From an uncultured Acidobacteriia bacterium (GTDB lineage Bacteria > Acidobacteriota > Terriglobia > Bryobacterales > Bryobacteraceae): a stretch of DNA of 64,000 nucleotides. The stretch is taken from NCBI GenBank assembly GCA_903881085.1, contig CAIRSA010000003.1:17967-81966 (forward strand), read 5' to 3'. A program made the translations under genes and the position numbers. This document shows positions 33,880 to 41,945 of this stretch, in pieces (position 1 is the first letter of the stretch; every line of letters begins with the position of its first letter). The notes beneath the pieces are model-generated. The model worked only from the letters and a program-made list of their open reading frames with translations. It was not told the origin of the DNA and made no database searches.

Positions 33880-35007
33880 TCAACCGGCCTTCAGCATCTC
33901 TTCCCACGTCACCACGCGGCCCGTCTCGGCGGCCATGCGCCCCAGTATGGAGGTCAACGTACTCTCAGCCGAACTCTTCGTCATGTTCAGAGGCTTCTTT
34001 TCCACAATGCTGCTAAAGAACGCCTCTACCGCATCGATCGTAATCTCACGCTTCGATTCGGTGCGATGCCAATCGCGCTTGCCCGCGTCCATCCACGCGA
34101 AATAGGTTCGCGTAGTTTCGATCACGCGCTTGGTTCCGAAGAACTGCTCTTTCACATCGGCAAATGGTGCTGGTGGCAATTGCGAAGCGTGCAGCATGCC
34201 ACGCACTCCGCCTGCATATTCGTAAGTGATCTCAAACCAATCACTGATGTCACCGAACGTGCGAACCTTACGCCCACCCGCACCCGATGCAGAGACGGGA
34301 TGTGCTCCGGCAAACCAGTTCATAACATCGACACCATGGCAATCCTGTTCCACGATGATGTCGCCCGAAGTCTCACGATAGACGTTCCAATACCGCAGCC
34401 GGCGCTCCTGCGGAGCATAGCGATTGGTCTTCGGAGGCGCGGCAAAGGCGTTGCCGCCCCACATCCAAAAGCTCGACATCTGCGTCAGGTCGCCCGCAGC
34501 GCCAGAGCGAATCATCTGCTCAGCCGCTATATACTCAGGACTAAATCGCTGTTGAAAACCAAAGGCCAGCGACTGCGCCGGGCTTGCCGCTTCCGCCGCT
34601 CGAAGCAAGCGCTTCACACCAGCCACATCGGCCCCCGCGGGCTTTTCGCAGTAAACATGCTTGCCCGCTTTTACCGCCGCTGCAAAGTGCTCCGGATGCA
34701 GAAACACAGGGGTCGCAATCAGTACGGCATCGAGCGAGTGTTGCACCAGCAGTTCGCGATAATCGCCGAACGACTTTACCTCATCGGCCCCAGGCACCTG
34801 CGTGCGCGCAAGGTCCAGGCGGTCAGGAAAAACGTCGCAGATAGCCATCAACCGGCCACGCGGATCGCGCGCCATCATCGAGCCAACCACTCGCCCGCGC
34901 TCGCCCGTGCCGATGATGCCAAAGCTCACCTTCGAATTCGCCTTTGCCCCGAAGGCCATGGACGAAGTGATACCTGCAAGTGCGCTGCGCCGCGTTAGCA
35001 AAGACAT
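33880..35007 (-). CDS. Tat-exported Gfo/Idh/MocA family oxidoreductase
   Basis: A 375-residue NAD(P)-dependent oxidoreductase. The start at 35007 opens a Tat leader (SLLTRRSALAGITSSMAFGA); an open extension to 35157 lies inside the upstream gene. The Rossmann domain follows (SFGIIGTGERGRVVGSMMA, ICDVFPDRLDLA, then AGKHVYCEKPAG with the family's EKP catalytic lysine), and the C-terminal beta-sheet domain holds QDCHGVDVMNWF, providing the conserved His. Family members oxidise sugars or act on glycosides with bound cofactor, and Tat export lets the cofactor be loaded first. It is the last gene of a run with a polytopic membrane protein, DUF1501 and DUF1549/1553. Confidence 0.93.
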   Translation of the reverse strand: MSLLTRRSALAGITSSMAFGAKANSKVSFGIIGTGERGRVVGSMMARDPRGRLMAICDVFPDRLDLARTQVPGADEVKSFGDYRELLVQHSLDAVLIATPVFLHPEHFAAAVKAGKHVYCEKPAGADVAGVKRLLRAAEAASPAQSLAFGFQQRFSPEYIAAEQMIRSGAAGDLTQMSSFWMWGGNAFAAPPKTNRYAPQERRLRYWNVYRETSGDIIVEQDCHGVDVMNWFAGAHPVSASGAGGRKVRTFGDISDWFEITYEYAGGVRGMLHASQLPPAPFADVKEQFFGTKRVIETTRTYFAWMDAGKRDWHRTESKREITIDAVEAFFSSIVEKKPLNMTKSSAESTLTSILGRMAAETGRVVTWEEMLKAG

Positions 35008-35008
35008 C

Positions 35009-36319
35009 TCAGTAAAACGCTCCGTGTTTTTCCGTTCCCATTTTACGATCGACGCGCACATGCTTGCCTGACGCATCGTCATACTCAATAATGAAGCACG
35101 TTGGATTCCCATTAGCGCCCGGATGGCGAAACACGACCTTGCCGCCGGAATCTTCAATCACGTACTTCACGGCAACTTCCAGCAGCGGCGTGCACTCCAC
35201 TTCGATCGGACCCTTCGCCTGGGCCGTCGCCTGCTTTAACAACTCCGATGGTTCAGCCCGCTCGCGATACTGCGCAATCTTTTTCACCCAGAGTATTTCC
35301 ACGTTCACCGCCAGCGCCGCAACCGTCAGCACTGCCAGCAGCGTGCGCCGGTTCGCGGCAATCAAGCGATGCGCCGCGGTACCAACCAACATGGCCAGGC
35401 CCAGGCTCGCCACGTAAGTGTGACGGCTTGGCACCTGCATCATGTATGTGAGAAAGCAGTAAGGACCGATGCCGATCGCCATGCCTGCAATAGCTATGCC
35501 CGCGTTGCGCCAATCCGAGCGCTGCCTCTGCCACGCAATAATCACCAGCGCCACCAGGCCCCACACAAACAACATCTTCCACAGCGAATTCAGCATCACC
35601 AGCGGCCATGGCGCCGAAAGAGAGAAGCGGCTGTCCGAATAGCCAGGAGCGAGCAGATGACTGTAGACAGTAAACAGAACGTACGCGCCAATGATCAGGA
35701 AAAACGGCGCGATGGCGAGCAGTTCTTTCTTCGAAGGCTTGCGGTCAATGCAGAGAGGGAACAGCATCAACACAGGAAAATACCAAGCTGTTTCCTTCGA
35801 GACCAAGGCCATAACCAAACTAAACAAAGCCGCCGCGTACCACTTCCATGACCCATTCTCCAGCCACTTCACCCAGCACACCCAACTCGCCAGGCCGAAT
35901 AACAGGATCAGCAAATCCCCAACCGCCGCCAGCCACATCACGGCCTCCTGGTGGCCTTCCTGAATCGCAAAAAAACACGCGGCCCAGAATGCAATGGTCG
36001 GATTCAATTTACGCCAGCAGCAGCAGGCATAAATCAGCAGCACGCACATCGCATGCAGCAGAATACTGGTGGCATAGAAGGGCATCGGCTGAAAGCCGAA
36101 CATGCGGTCCAATCCAGCGTTCAGTGCAATCGCTGTGACACGCGAACGCAGACTGGGGCTGTACCAAAGCGTGGTAAATCCCTCCGACGCATAGATACGC
36201 GAGATGGGGATCAGCACATAGTCGTCAGCAATGAACGGAAGTTTCAGCGCAGGCAGGTAAGCGCCAATCGCCAACACCAATAGAATCGTAATACGCTTCC
36301 AATGCGCGGCAACGCCCAT
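35009..36319 (-). CDS. Polytopic membrane protein, glycosyltransferase-39/TMTC-like
   Basis: A 436-residue integral membrane protein with roughly ten hydrophobic segments and a soluble C-terminal tail of about 85 residues. The first loop has LPFIADDYVLIPISR, where an Asp-Asp pair after the first membrane segment is the hallmark of GT-C fold glycosyltransferases that use polyprenyl-phosphate sugars; LVSKETAWYFPVLMLFP is also characteristic. It probably transfers a sugar in the periplasm, but the acceptor is not evident. The ATG overlaps the DUF1501 stop (TGATG), so it is translationally coupled, unusual for a GT-C enzyme. The C-tail is charged and ends HGAFY. A pure channel or carrier is less likely. 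Confidence 0.75.
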   Translation of the reverse strand: MGVAAHWKRITILLVLAIGAYLPALKLPFIADDYVLIPISRIYASEGFTTLWYSPSLRSRVTAIALNAGLDRMFGFQPMPFYATSILLHAMCVLLIYACCCWRKLNPTIAFWAACFFAIQEGHQEAVMWLAAVGDLLILLFGLASWVCWVKWLENGSWKWYAAALFSLVMALVSKETAWYFPVLMLFPLCIDRKPSKKELLAIAPFFLIIGAYVLFTVYSHLLAPGYSDSRFSLSAPWPLVMLNSLWKMLFVWGLVALVIIAWQRQRSDWRNAGIAIAGMAIGIGPYCFLTYMMQVPSRHTYVASLGLAMLVGTAAHRLIAANRRTLLAVLTVAALAVNVEILWVKKIAQYRERAEPSELLKQATAQAKGPIEVECTPLLEVAVKYVIEDSGGKVVFRHPGANGNPTCFIIEYDDASGKHVRVDRKMGTEKHGAFY

Positions 36320-37731
36320 CAAACGATCTCTTTAATCACTTCGCCATGCACTTCCGTCAACCGCTCGCGACGCCCTTGATGCATGAAGCTCAACGCATCC
36401 TGATTGAGGCCGAGTTGATGCAAGATTGTCGTGTGCACATCGCGGAAGTGGTAAGGCTTTTCGATAGCGCGCAGACCGATCGCATCGGTAGCACCGACAA
36501 TCGTACCGCCTTTCACACCACCGCCCGCCATCCACATGGAGAAGCCGAGGTTGTTGTGATCGCGCCCCTTGCCGCCCTGCGCCTCGGGCGAGCGCCCGAA
36601 TTCCCCGCCCCACACAACCAGCGTGGAATCGAGCAGTCCGCGCCGCTTCAGATCGGTGAGCAGTGCGGCAGTTGCCTGATCGGAATGGAGCGCCATGCGC
36701 AGGTGATTCTCTTCAATGTCGTCGTGGGCGTCCCACTGCGTAGCGCCAGTGCCACCGCCCGCCACCAGGCAGACAAAGCGCACACCACGCTCCACCATGC
36801 GCCGCGCCAGCAAACACCGGCGTCCGAAGTCGTCGGTCTTCTCTTTACCGATACCGTAGAGATCCTTTGTCTCTTGCGATTCCTTCGAAATATCGAACAC
36901 CGCGGGCGCCTCGGTCTGCATCTTGAACGCAAGGTCGTAGGCATTGATGCGCGCGGCAAACTCATCGTCACCAGGAGTCATCGCAGCTTCATTCAACCCG
37001 CGCAACAGGCCCAGCGTCTTGCGCCGTTGATCGAGGGTGACGTTCGCCGGCAAATCCAGATTCAAAACAGGACGCGCGCCCGGGCGCATCATGCTCGGCT
37101 GATAGATGGCGGGAAGAAAGCCATTCGAGTACATCGGATTTCCCGCTTCCAGCGCGCCTTTGGGATCAGGCAGCACGGCATAGGAAGGCAGCGAGTCAGA
37201 TTCCGCCCCAAGTCCATAAATCACCCACGAACCCATGCTCGGATAGCCAGGCAGAATCCGTCCCGTCATCAACTGATATTGCGCGGCGGAGTGCACCACC
37301 ATATCCGCATGGCACGAGCGGATGATCGCCATGTCGTCCACGCATTTCGCCGTGTAGGGCAACAGGTCAGAAACCTCGATGCCGCTCTTTCCGTATCGCT
37401 GAAACGTGCGCTTGGTGCCCAGCAGGCGCGCCCCTTTGGAATTGATGAACTGGTACTTCGCTTCGCCAAATTCGGCCGGCCGCTTCTCTCCATTTAACTT
37501 GTTCAACAGCGGCTTCGGATCGTAGGTCTCCATGTGGCTGGGGCCACCAGCCATGCACAAAAGGATTACCGACTTCGCTTTGGCGGCCATGTGCGGCGTC
37601 TTCGCAGCCAGCGGATTCTTGATAGCGTCAGCACGCGCCGTCATCGCGCCAAAGGCGAGCGCACCAAAGCCGCAGAAGGCATCGGTCAAAAATTCACGGC
37701 GGTCACGAGTAGGGCGATAGTGTTCAGGCAT
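36319..37731 (-). CDS. DUF1501 protein (sulfatase-fold, exported)
   Basis: 470 residues with a Tat-like leader (RPTRDRREFLTDAFCGFGALAFG), the core AKSVILLCMAGGPSHMETYD, a central ALVDLK-type region, and the C-terminal VVWGGEFGRSPEAQGGKGRDHN motif holding conserved Glu, Arg, Asp and His. It is the second DUF1501 protein in the window and a distant paralogue of the one at 25509. Its start follows the stop of the DUF1549/DUF1553 gene by one base, so the pair is surely co-translated. It belongs to the long minus-strand run 39706-33880. Function unproven. Confidence 0.94.
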   Translation of the reverse strand: MPEHYRPTRDRREFLTDAFCGFGALAFGAMTARADAIKNPLAAKTPHMAAKAKSVILLCMAGGPSHMETYDPKPLLNKLNGEKRPAEFGEAKYQFINSKGARLLGTKRTFQRYGKSGIEVSDLLPYTAKCVDDMAIIRSCHADMVVHSAAQYQLMTGRILPGYPSMGSWVIYGLGAESDSLPSYAVLPDPKGALEAGNPMYSNGFLPAIYQPSMMRPGARPVLNLDLPANVTLDQRRKTLGLLRGLNEAAMTPGDDEFAARINAYDLAFKMQTEAPAVFDISKESQETKDLYGIGKEKTDDFGRRCLLARRMVERGVRFVCLVAGGGTGATQWDAHDDIEENHLRMALHSDQATAALLTDLKRRGLLDSTLVVWGGEFGRSPEAQGGKGRDHNNLGFSMWMAGGGVKGGTIVGATDAIGLRAIEKPYHFRDVHTTILHQLGLNQDALSFMHQGRRERLTEVHGEVIKEIV

Positions 37732-37732
37732 T

Positions 37733-39706
37733 TCAATTCACGTATAAAAAGCGATTCAAATTCAGCACAGCCAATGCAAACTCGCGCAGCGGCTGCGAAG
37801 CCAAAAACTTTGCCGCCAACTGCGCCTCGGCCGGCATTGGCGGACGCCCGGTGGTTAAGCGATAAGCAAGAGTGATCTGCTTCGCCTTCGATGGGCCAGC
37901 CTCACGCTGCAAGCGGGCAGCCAGCGCCTCAGCCAAGCGATTCGATAAATCGCCATTCAACAGTTCCAACGCTTGTGGTGGATGCGTACTCGATTCGCGC
38001 CGCGGGCAGCTGATCTGCAAGTCCGGCGAATCGAAAACCTCCATAAATGGCAACCGCATGTTTCGTTTGGCCAACAGGTACACGCTGCGCCGGTCATGCT
38101 CTTTCACCTCGGGATTAACGGCCCATTGCCCGGGATTGTAGATTAGCTGGAGCAGATCTTTCTCCACCGGGACAATCACGCCGGGGCCGCCCGTTTTCGG
38201 ATTCAAAGTGCCCGACACCACCAGCATCGCGTCGCGAATCTCTTCCGCTTCCAGCCTGCGTCGCGAATACTTCCACAGCAGCTTATTCTCTGGGTCTTTC
38301 TCTTTCGCCAAAGCCGCTTCGCGCGCGGAAGACGAACTCTGTTGATAGGTGTCGCTCAGCAGCATCAGGCGATGGATTGGCTTCATGCGATAGCCGCCGG
38401 CCACAAATTGATTGGCCAGATAGTCGAGCAGTTCCGGATGCGTAGGCCGCATGCCCATGCGTCCGAAATCATTCGGCGTGCCGACAATGCCGCGTCCGAA
38501 ATGACCTTGCCAGATGCGATTCACCATCACGCGCGCCGTCAACGGATTCGTGGGATCAACGATCCACTCAGCAAGTTTCGTGCGCGGATTTTCGGGCAGT
38601 GTGGTGCGTTCCGGCGCGCCGTCCGGAAGCAGCACGCCCAATGGCCGCATGCCCACCTGGGCGCCTTTATTCTGAATATCGCCGCGCGCAAGCAGATGGA
38701 CAGGCATAGCCTTGGCCGCGTCGTTCATTACGCTGTACAGTGCAGGCAGTGGCTCCGGCGCCAATTTTTCTGTCTCTGCGATTTTCTTCTTCATCGCCTC
38801 CAGATCATCGCCTTTCAGCCCTTTCATAGCAGCCTTCAGCTTCTTCACCGCTTCGTCATTCGCCGCTTTCTTCGCTTTGAATGCGGCTTGCTCTTCAGCG
38901 GGTGCGTGGACGATGTCCTCTTCATTCGTGGCGGCAAAGTACGATTGAATTCGGTAGTAGTCTGCCTGGCGAATAGGATCGAACTTGTGATCGTGGCAGC
39001 GAGCACAACCGAGCGTGACACCCAGCAGCGCCGCGCCGACTGCGTTGGTCATCTCGGTCAGCACTTCATTGCGGTTGCTGGCGACATCTTGATTTCCGGC
39101 GTTCTTGCGCAGCGGGCCCAGCCGTTGAAAGCCGGCCGCAATGCGCATCTCTTCGTTCGCCGGTGCAATCTCGTCGCCCGCCAACTGTTCCATAAGGAAT
39201 TTGTCGAAGGGCTTGTCGCTGTTGAACGCTTGAATCACGTAGTCGCGATAGCGCCATGCACCGTTACGATGCGTATCGTATTCAAACCCATCGGACTCCG
39301 CATACCGCGCGACATCCAGCCAGTGCTGGCCCCAGCGCTCGCCGTAATGCGAATTTGCAAGCAGACGATCAACCAACTTCTCCCATGCGTTGGGCGCGCG
39401 GTCAGCTACGAACGCGTCAATCTCGGCTGGAGTCGGCGGCAGTCCGATCAGATCGAAATACGCGCGACGAATCAGTGTGGTTCGATCGGCTTTCGGGCTG
39501 GATAGAAGCCCCTCTTGTTTCAGGCGCGCCAGGACAAATGCATCAATGGGATTCTTCGCCAACTTCGGTACCGCCGGCGTGGCACGAGGCTGAAAGGCCC
39601 AATGCCGCCGCTCAACTGGCGTATATGTTCCAAGTGGCGCGCGATCCTCCGCAAACAACGCAACCAACGTCGCCGCAGCAACAAAAACGCGAATTCGAAA
39701 CCGCAT
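37733..39706 (-). CDS. DUF1549/DUF1553 protein without PSCyt1 domain
   Basis: 657 residues: signal peptide (RVFVAAATLVALFAED), DUF1549 (NPIDAFVLARLKQEGL, LIRRAYFDLIGLPPTPAEID, HYGERWGQHWLDVARYAESD, and GCARCHDHKFDPI with a c-haem-type CARCH), a charged coiled-coil-like insertion (AAFKAKKAANDEAVKKL, residues ~270-310), then DUF1553 (RVMVNRIWQGHFGRGIVGTP, DTYQQSS, RRESSTHPPQALELLN). The usual N-terminal PSCyt1 cytochrome is absent and the signal peptide joins straight to the linker before DUF1549. The protein is exported and coupled to DUF1501. Role inferred only from context: extracytoplasmic and possibly redox. Confidence 0.94.
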   Translation of the reverse strand: MRFRIRVFVAAATLVALFAEDRAPLGTYTPVERRHWAFQPRATPAVPKLAKNPIDAFVLARLKQEGLLSSPKADRTTLIRRAYFDLIGLPPTPAEIDAFVADRAPNAWEKLVDRLLANSHYGERWGQHWLDVARYAESDGFEYDTHRNGAWRYRDYVIQAFNSDKPFDKFLMEQLAGDEIAPANEEMRIAAGFQRLGPLRKNAGNQDVASNRNEVLTEMTNAVGAALLGVTLGCARCHDHKFDPIRQADYYRIQSYFAATNEEDIVHAPAEEQAAFKAKKAANDEAVKKLKAAMKGLKGDDLEAMKKKIAETEKLAPEPLPALYSVMNDAAKAMPVHLLARGDIQNKGAQVGMRPLGVLLPDGAPERTTLPENPRTKLAEWIVDPTNPLTARVMVNRIWQGHFGRGIVGTPNDFGRMGMRPTHPELLDYLANQFVAGGYRMKPIHRLMLLSDTYQQSSSSAREAALAKEKDPENKLLWKYSRRRLEAEEIRDAMLVVSGTLNPKTGGPGVIVPVEKDLLQLIYNPGQWAVNPEVKEHDRRSVYLLAKRNMRLPFMEVFDSPDLQISCPRRESSTHPPQALELLNGDLSNRLAEALAARLQREAGPSKAKQITLAYRLTTGRPPMPAEAQLAAKFLASQPLREFALAVLNLNRFLYVN

Positions 39707-39736
39707 AGGTAATGAAGAAAATTATAACGCGTTCGG

Positions 39737-40948
39737 CTACTGCGCCACCGCTTTTACAATCATGCCGTCCTTCAATGGACGATCGACAGGCAGCAGCACC
39801 GCATCGCCCGCATGCAGTCCGTCGACAACCTGAATGCGTGTTACGTTCGAGACGCCGGTCTTCAATGGCTGCCACTTCAGCATTCCGTTCACGACCACGT
39901 ACACGCCCTCAACGCCGTTCTCGCGCCTCAGCGTCTCTTTGGGGATCGTCAGCACGTTCTCCACGGAGCGTGCACGAATTGCGGCATTCACGTTCGCGCC
40001 CGGGTACAACTCCAAGCCCGGATTATCGATCACGCAAATCACTTCGCCCACCTGACGCGTGCCAAACGGAACAATCTGCGTCGGCACTTTTTCCACCGTG
40101 CCCTTCCATTCCTTGCCTGCCAGCGCGTCCCACGTGATCGTCACGGGCATGCCCACGGCAACGCGCCCCAACTCGGGCTCGTCCACATAAACGGTGACCC
40201 GCAGTTTGTCCACACGGCCGATGCGCACAAGTTCGCTGCCGGGTTCCAAGTAGGCGCCGGCCTTCGGCTCCACCTGATAAACCGTGCCGCCGATCGGCGC
40301 ATGCACCGCGCCGAGTTCCAGCCTGCGCCGGGCAATCTCAACGGCCGTTTCGGCCTCACGCAGCCGCGCTTGCGCTGCAGTCTTGTCTGAGGGCATGACG
40401 AGCGCACGGCGCTTGCCGTCAAGCGCCCTGATTTGTGCGCGCAATTGATCAACTTGGTCCTGCGCCTGCGAAACCTCTTGCGCCGTAGCGTACTTCTTTT
40501 CGGCCAGCCGTTGCGACGACTCCAACTCGCGTTCCGCCGCTTTCAACTGCAACTTCAGCCGCGCAGCAGCGCCATCGATCTCCGCGATCTCCGCCGAGCG
40601 CCCGCCCTGCGTGAACACTTCCATCTCCGCTTTAATCTGTGCCACGCGAGCCTGCGCAGACTCAACGGCAGACTTTGCATCGCGGCTTTCGATGTCGGCG
40701 ATCACTGCGCCTGCGGCCACGCTACGGCCCTTCTCCACCAGCAACCGGGTCAGTGTGCCTTCGCGTTCGGCGAGTACAATCCGATAATCGACGGGCTCGG
40801 TCTTACCGTTGGTGGCCAGCGTATCCACCAGTGTTTCCATGCGCGCCTGCGTCACCATCAATTCCGGAGGCGCAGACTTCATGCGGTATACGGAATAGGC
40901 CGCCGCGCCGATGATTAGCACTACGGCGACGAGAATCAGTTTCTTCAT
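39737..40948 (-). CDS. HlyD-type periplasmic adaptor subunit
   Basis: A 403-residue membrane-fusion protein. A single N-terminal membrane anchor (LILVAVVLIIGAAAYSVY), a split lipoyl/barrel-sandwich domain (EGTLTRLLVEKGRSVAAGAVIADIESRD and later ELGAVHAPIGGTVYQVEPKAG), a long coiled-coil hairpin between them (about 85-205), then beta-barrel and membrane-proximal domains (VDEPELGRVAVGMPVTITWD; VLTIPKETLRRENG). Adaptors link inner-membrane transporters (RND or ABC) to an outer-membrane channel. No transporter or TolC gene lies nearby, so its partner is elsewhere. It starts 2 bases after the stop of the gene upstream and is followed after 30 bases by DUF1549/1553. Confidence 0.93.
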   Translation of the reverse strand: MKKLILVAVVLIIGAAAYSVYRMKSAPPELMVTQARMETLVDTLATNGKTEPVDYRIVLAEREGTLTRLLVEKGRSVAAGAVIADIESRDAKSAVESAQARVAQIKAEMEVFTQGGRSAEIAEIDGAAARLKLQLKAAERELESSQRLAEKKYATAQEVSQAQDQVDQLRAQIRALDGKRRALVMPSDKTAAQARLREAETAVEIARRRLELGAVHAPIGGTVYQVEPKAGAYLEPGSELVRIGRVDKLRVTVYVDEPELGRVAVGMPVTITWDALAGKEWKGTVEKVPTQIVPFGTRQVGEVICVIDNPGLELYPGANVNAAIRARSVENVLTIPKETLRRENGVEGVYVVVNGMLKWQPLKTGVSNVTRIQVVDGLHAGDAVLLPVDRPLKDGMIVKAVAQ

Positions 40949-40950
40949 CG

Positions 40951-41451
40951 CTACGATTTTTTCCTTGCGCAGTAATCAAACAGCAGTTGCCACTCGGCCA
41001 GCGTTACCGCACAGGCTATCTGCGCTTCGGCAGAGCCAGAGTTCTCACGCGCCTCTTCACAATAATCGATGAACGCAATCGGATCCCACTTGCCGGGCTT
41101 CGTGTAGCCTAGCGCCTCGGCCTCCACGCGCAGTTCAGCGAACACCGGATGCACGCCTACCTGGCGAAACCAATACCCGGAGTTCCATGCATCAGGCTCA
41201 CGCCGGTGTAGAATGGCGTGCCAATAGCTGCCCTCGGCGTTGTGAATGTCCTGCGCAATTTTGTGTGCCTCATCGAAACAGGAATGGTAAGTCCACAAGC
41301 CCGAACGCATCAACATCGAAATGTCGCGACACTCCTGCATCATGCCCCGCAGCTTGTTGCCAGGTGCAGCGGAGGCGACCAGCGGCATAGAATGCGTCAC
41401 AGCAAGAATCGCCGCAACATCTGGCCCGTAGGCATTAGGATCGAACGGCAT
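40951..41451 (-). CDS. Conserved hypothetical protein, 166 residues
   Basis: No family recognised with confidence. A soluble 166-residue protein without signal peptide or membrane segment, predicted mostly helical and rich in aromatics, with the striking central stretch HAILHRREPDAWNSGYWF followed by RQVGVHPVF. It includes many His, Trp and acidic residues. Similar proteins, as I remember them, occur in acidobacteria and planctomycetes as unannotated genes. It lies 2 bases upstream of the HlyD adaptor gene and 33 bases after the DUF4440 gene, so is probably co-transcribed with both. Confidence 0.75.
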   Translation of the reverse strand: MPFDPNAYGPDVAAILAVTHSMPLVASAAPGNKLRGMMQECRDISMLMRSGLWTYHSCFDEAHKIAQDIHNAEGSYWHAILHRREPDAWNSGYWFRQVGVHPVFAELRVEAEALGYTKPGKWDPIAFIDYCEEARENSGSAEAQIACAVTLAEWQLLFDYCARKKS

Positions 41452-41484
41452 GCAAACTTCTATTGTACCGTCCCTCGGTGGCTC

Positions 41485-41895
41485 TTACTTCAGCTTGGTC
41501 GTTTGATGCGCCACCAACTGCCATCCGCCAGCGGTCTTCAGCCACGTGTGCAGCACCATCAGATAGTCGTCGAAGTTGCCGTTCTGATTGATGCCCCACA
41601 TGTGAATATGCGCATGTACAATGGCGGTGGTGCCGTAGATTTTGATGTTCTGGTCCTGATGCTCCGCGCCCTTGTACAACTGCTTCCCGGAGGTCACCTT
41701 GGCGATGTATGTTTTCTTGGTATCGATGATTCCCGTCGAATGGGCGTAGATCAAACCATCGCCGAGCAACTTCTCCAATGTGGCCCCGTCCTTGGCCATG
41801 ATCGCACCAGCCCACTTCTTTTCCGCGGCCTTAATCTCGGCCTCTTGAGAGAAAGCCGCCCCAGCCAACAGCAATGACAAAACAAAAAAGCGCAT
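41485..41895 (-). CDS. Secreted DUF4440/NTF2-like protein
   Basis: 136 residues: signal peptide (RFFVLSLLLAGAAFSQ) and a DUF4440/SnoaL-type NTF2 fold (EAEIKAAEKKWAGAIMAKDG, LLGDGLIYAHSTGIIDTK, TAIVHAHIHMWG, WQLVAHQTTKLK). Such proteins bind small ligands; no enzyme activity is assigned. The ATG lies inside the right arm of a hairpin that has all the features of an intrinsic terminator for the upstream phosphorylase gene, and codons 3-4 (Phe-Phe, TTTTTT) are its T-tract. The signal peptide needs this start, so initiation here must compete with RNA folding. No good Shine-Dalgarno sequence is visible. Confidence 0.85.
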   Translation of the reverse strand: MRFFVLSLLLAGAAFSQEAEIKAAEKKWAGAIMAKDGATLEKLLGDGLIYAHSTGIIDTKKTYIAKVTSGKQLYKGAEHQDQNIKIYGTTAIVHAHIHMWGINQNGNFDDYLMVLHTWLKTAGGWQLVAHQTTKLK

Positions 41896-41922
41896 GGAGG
41901 TGAAGCTATCACCCCCATGCGC
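41884..41922 (-). terminator. Intrinsic terminator overlapping the DUF4440 start codon
   Basis: On the minus strand GCGCATGG (41922-41915) pairs with CCATGCGC (41897-41890), extended inward by GGTG/CACC across one mismatch with a 7-base loop, and is followed at once by TTTTTTG. It lies 24 bases after the phosphorylase stop codon. The right arm contains the ATG (41895-41893) of the next gene. Confidence 0.7.
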
Positions 41923-41945
41923 TGTGTGTCAATCCTTGCCCAGTG

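Noticed and set aside
33847..34998. Plus-strand 383-codon open frame
   Set aside because: Complement of the Gfo/Idh/MocA gene, which has clear NAD-binding and EKP motifs.
36346..37497. Plus-strand 383-codon open frame
   Set aside because: Complement of the DUF1501 gene; no ribosome site, signal or family pattern.
38342..39505. Plus-strand 387-codon open frame
   Set aside because: Complement of the DUF1549/DUF1553 gene; composition typical of antisense reading.
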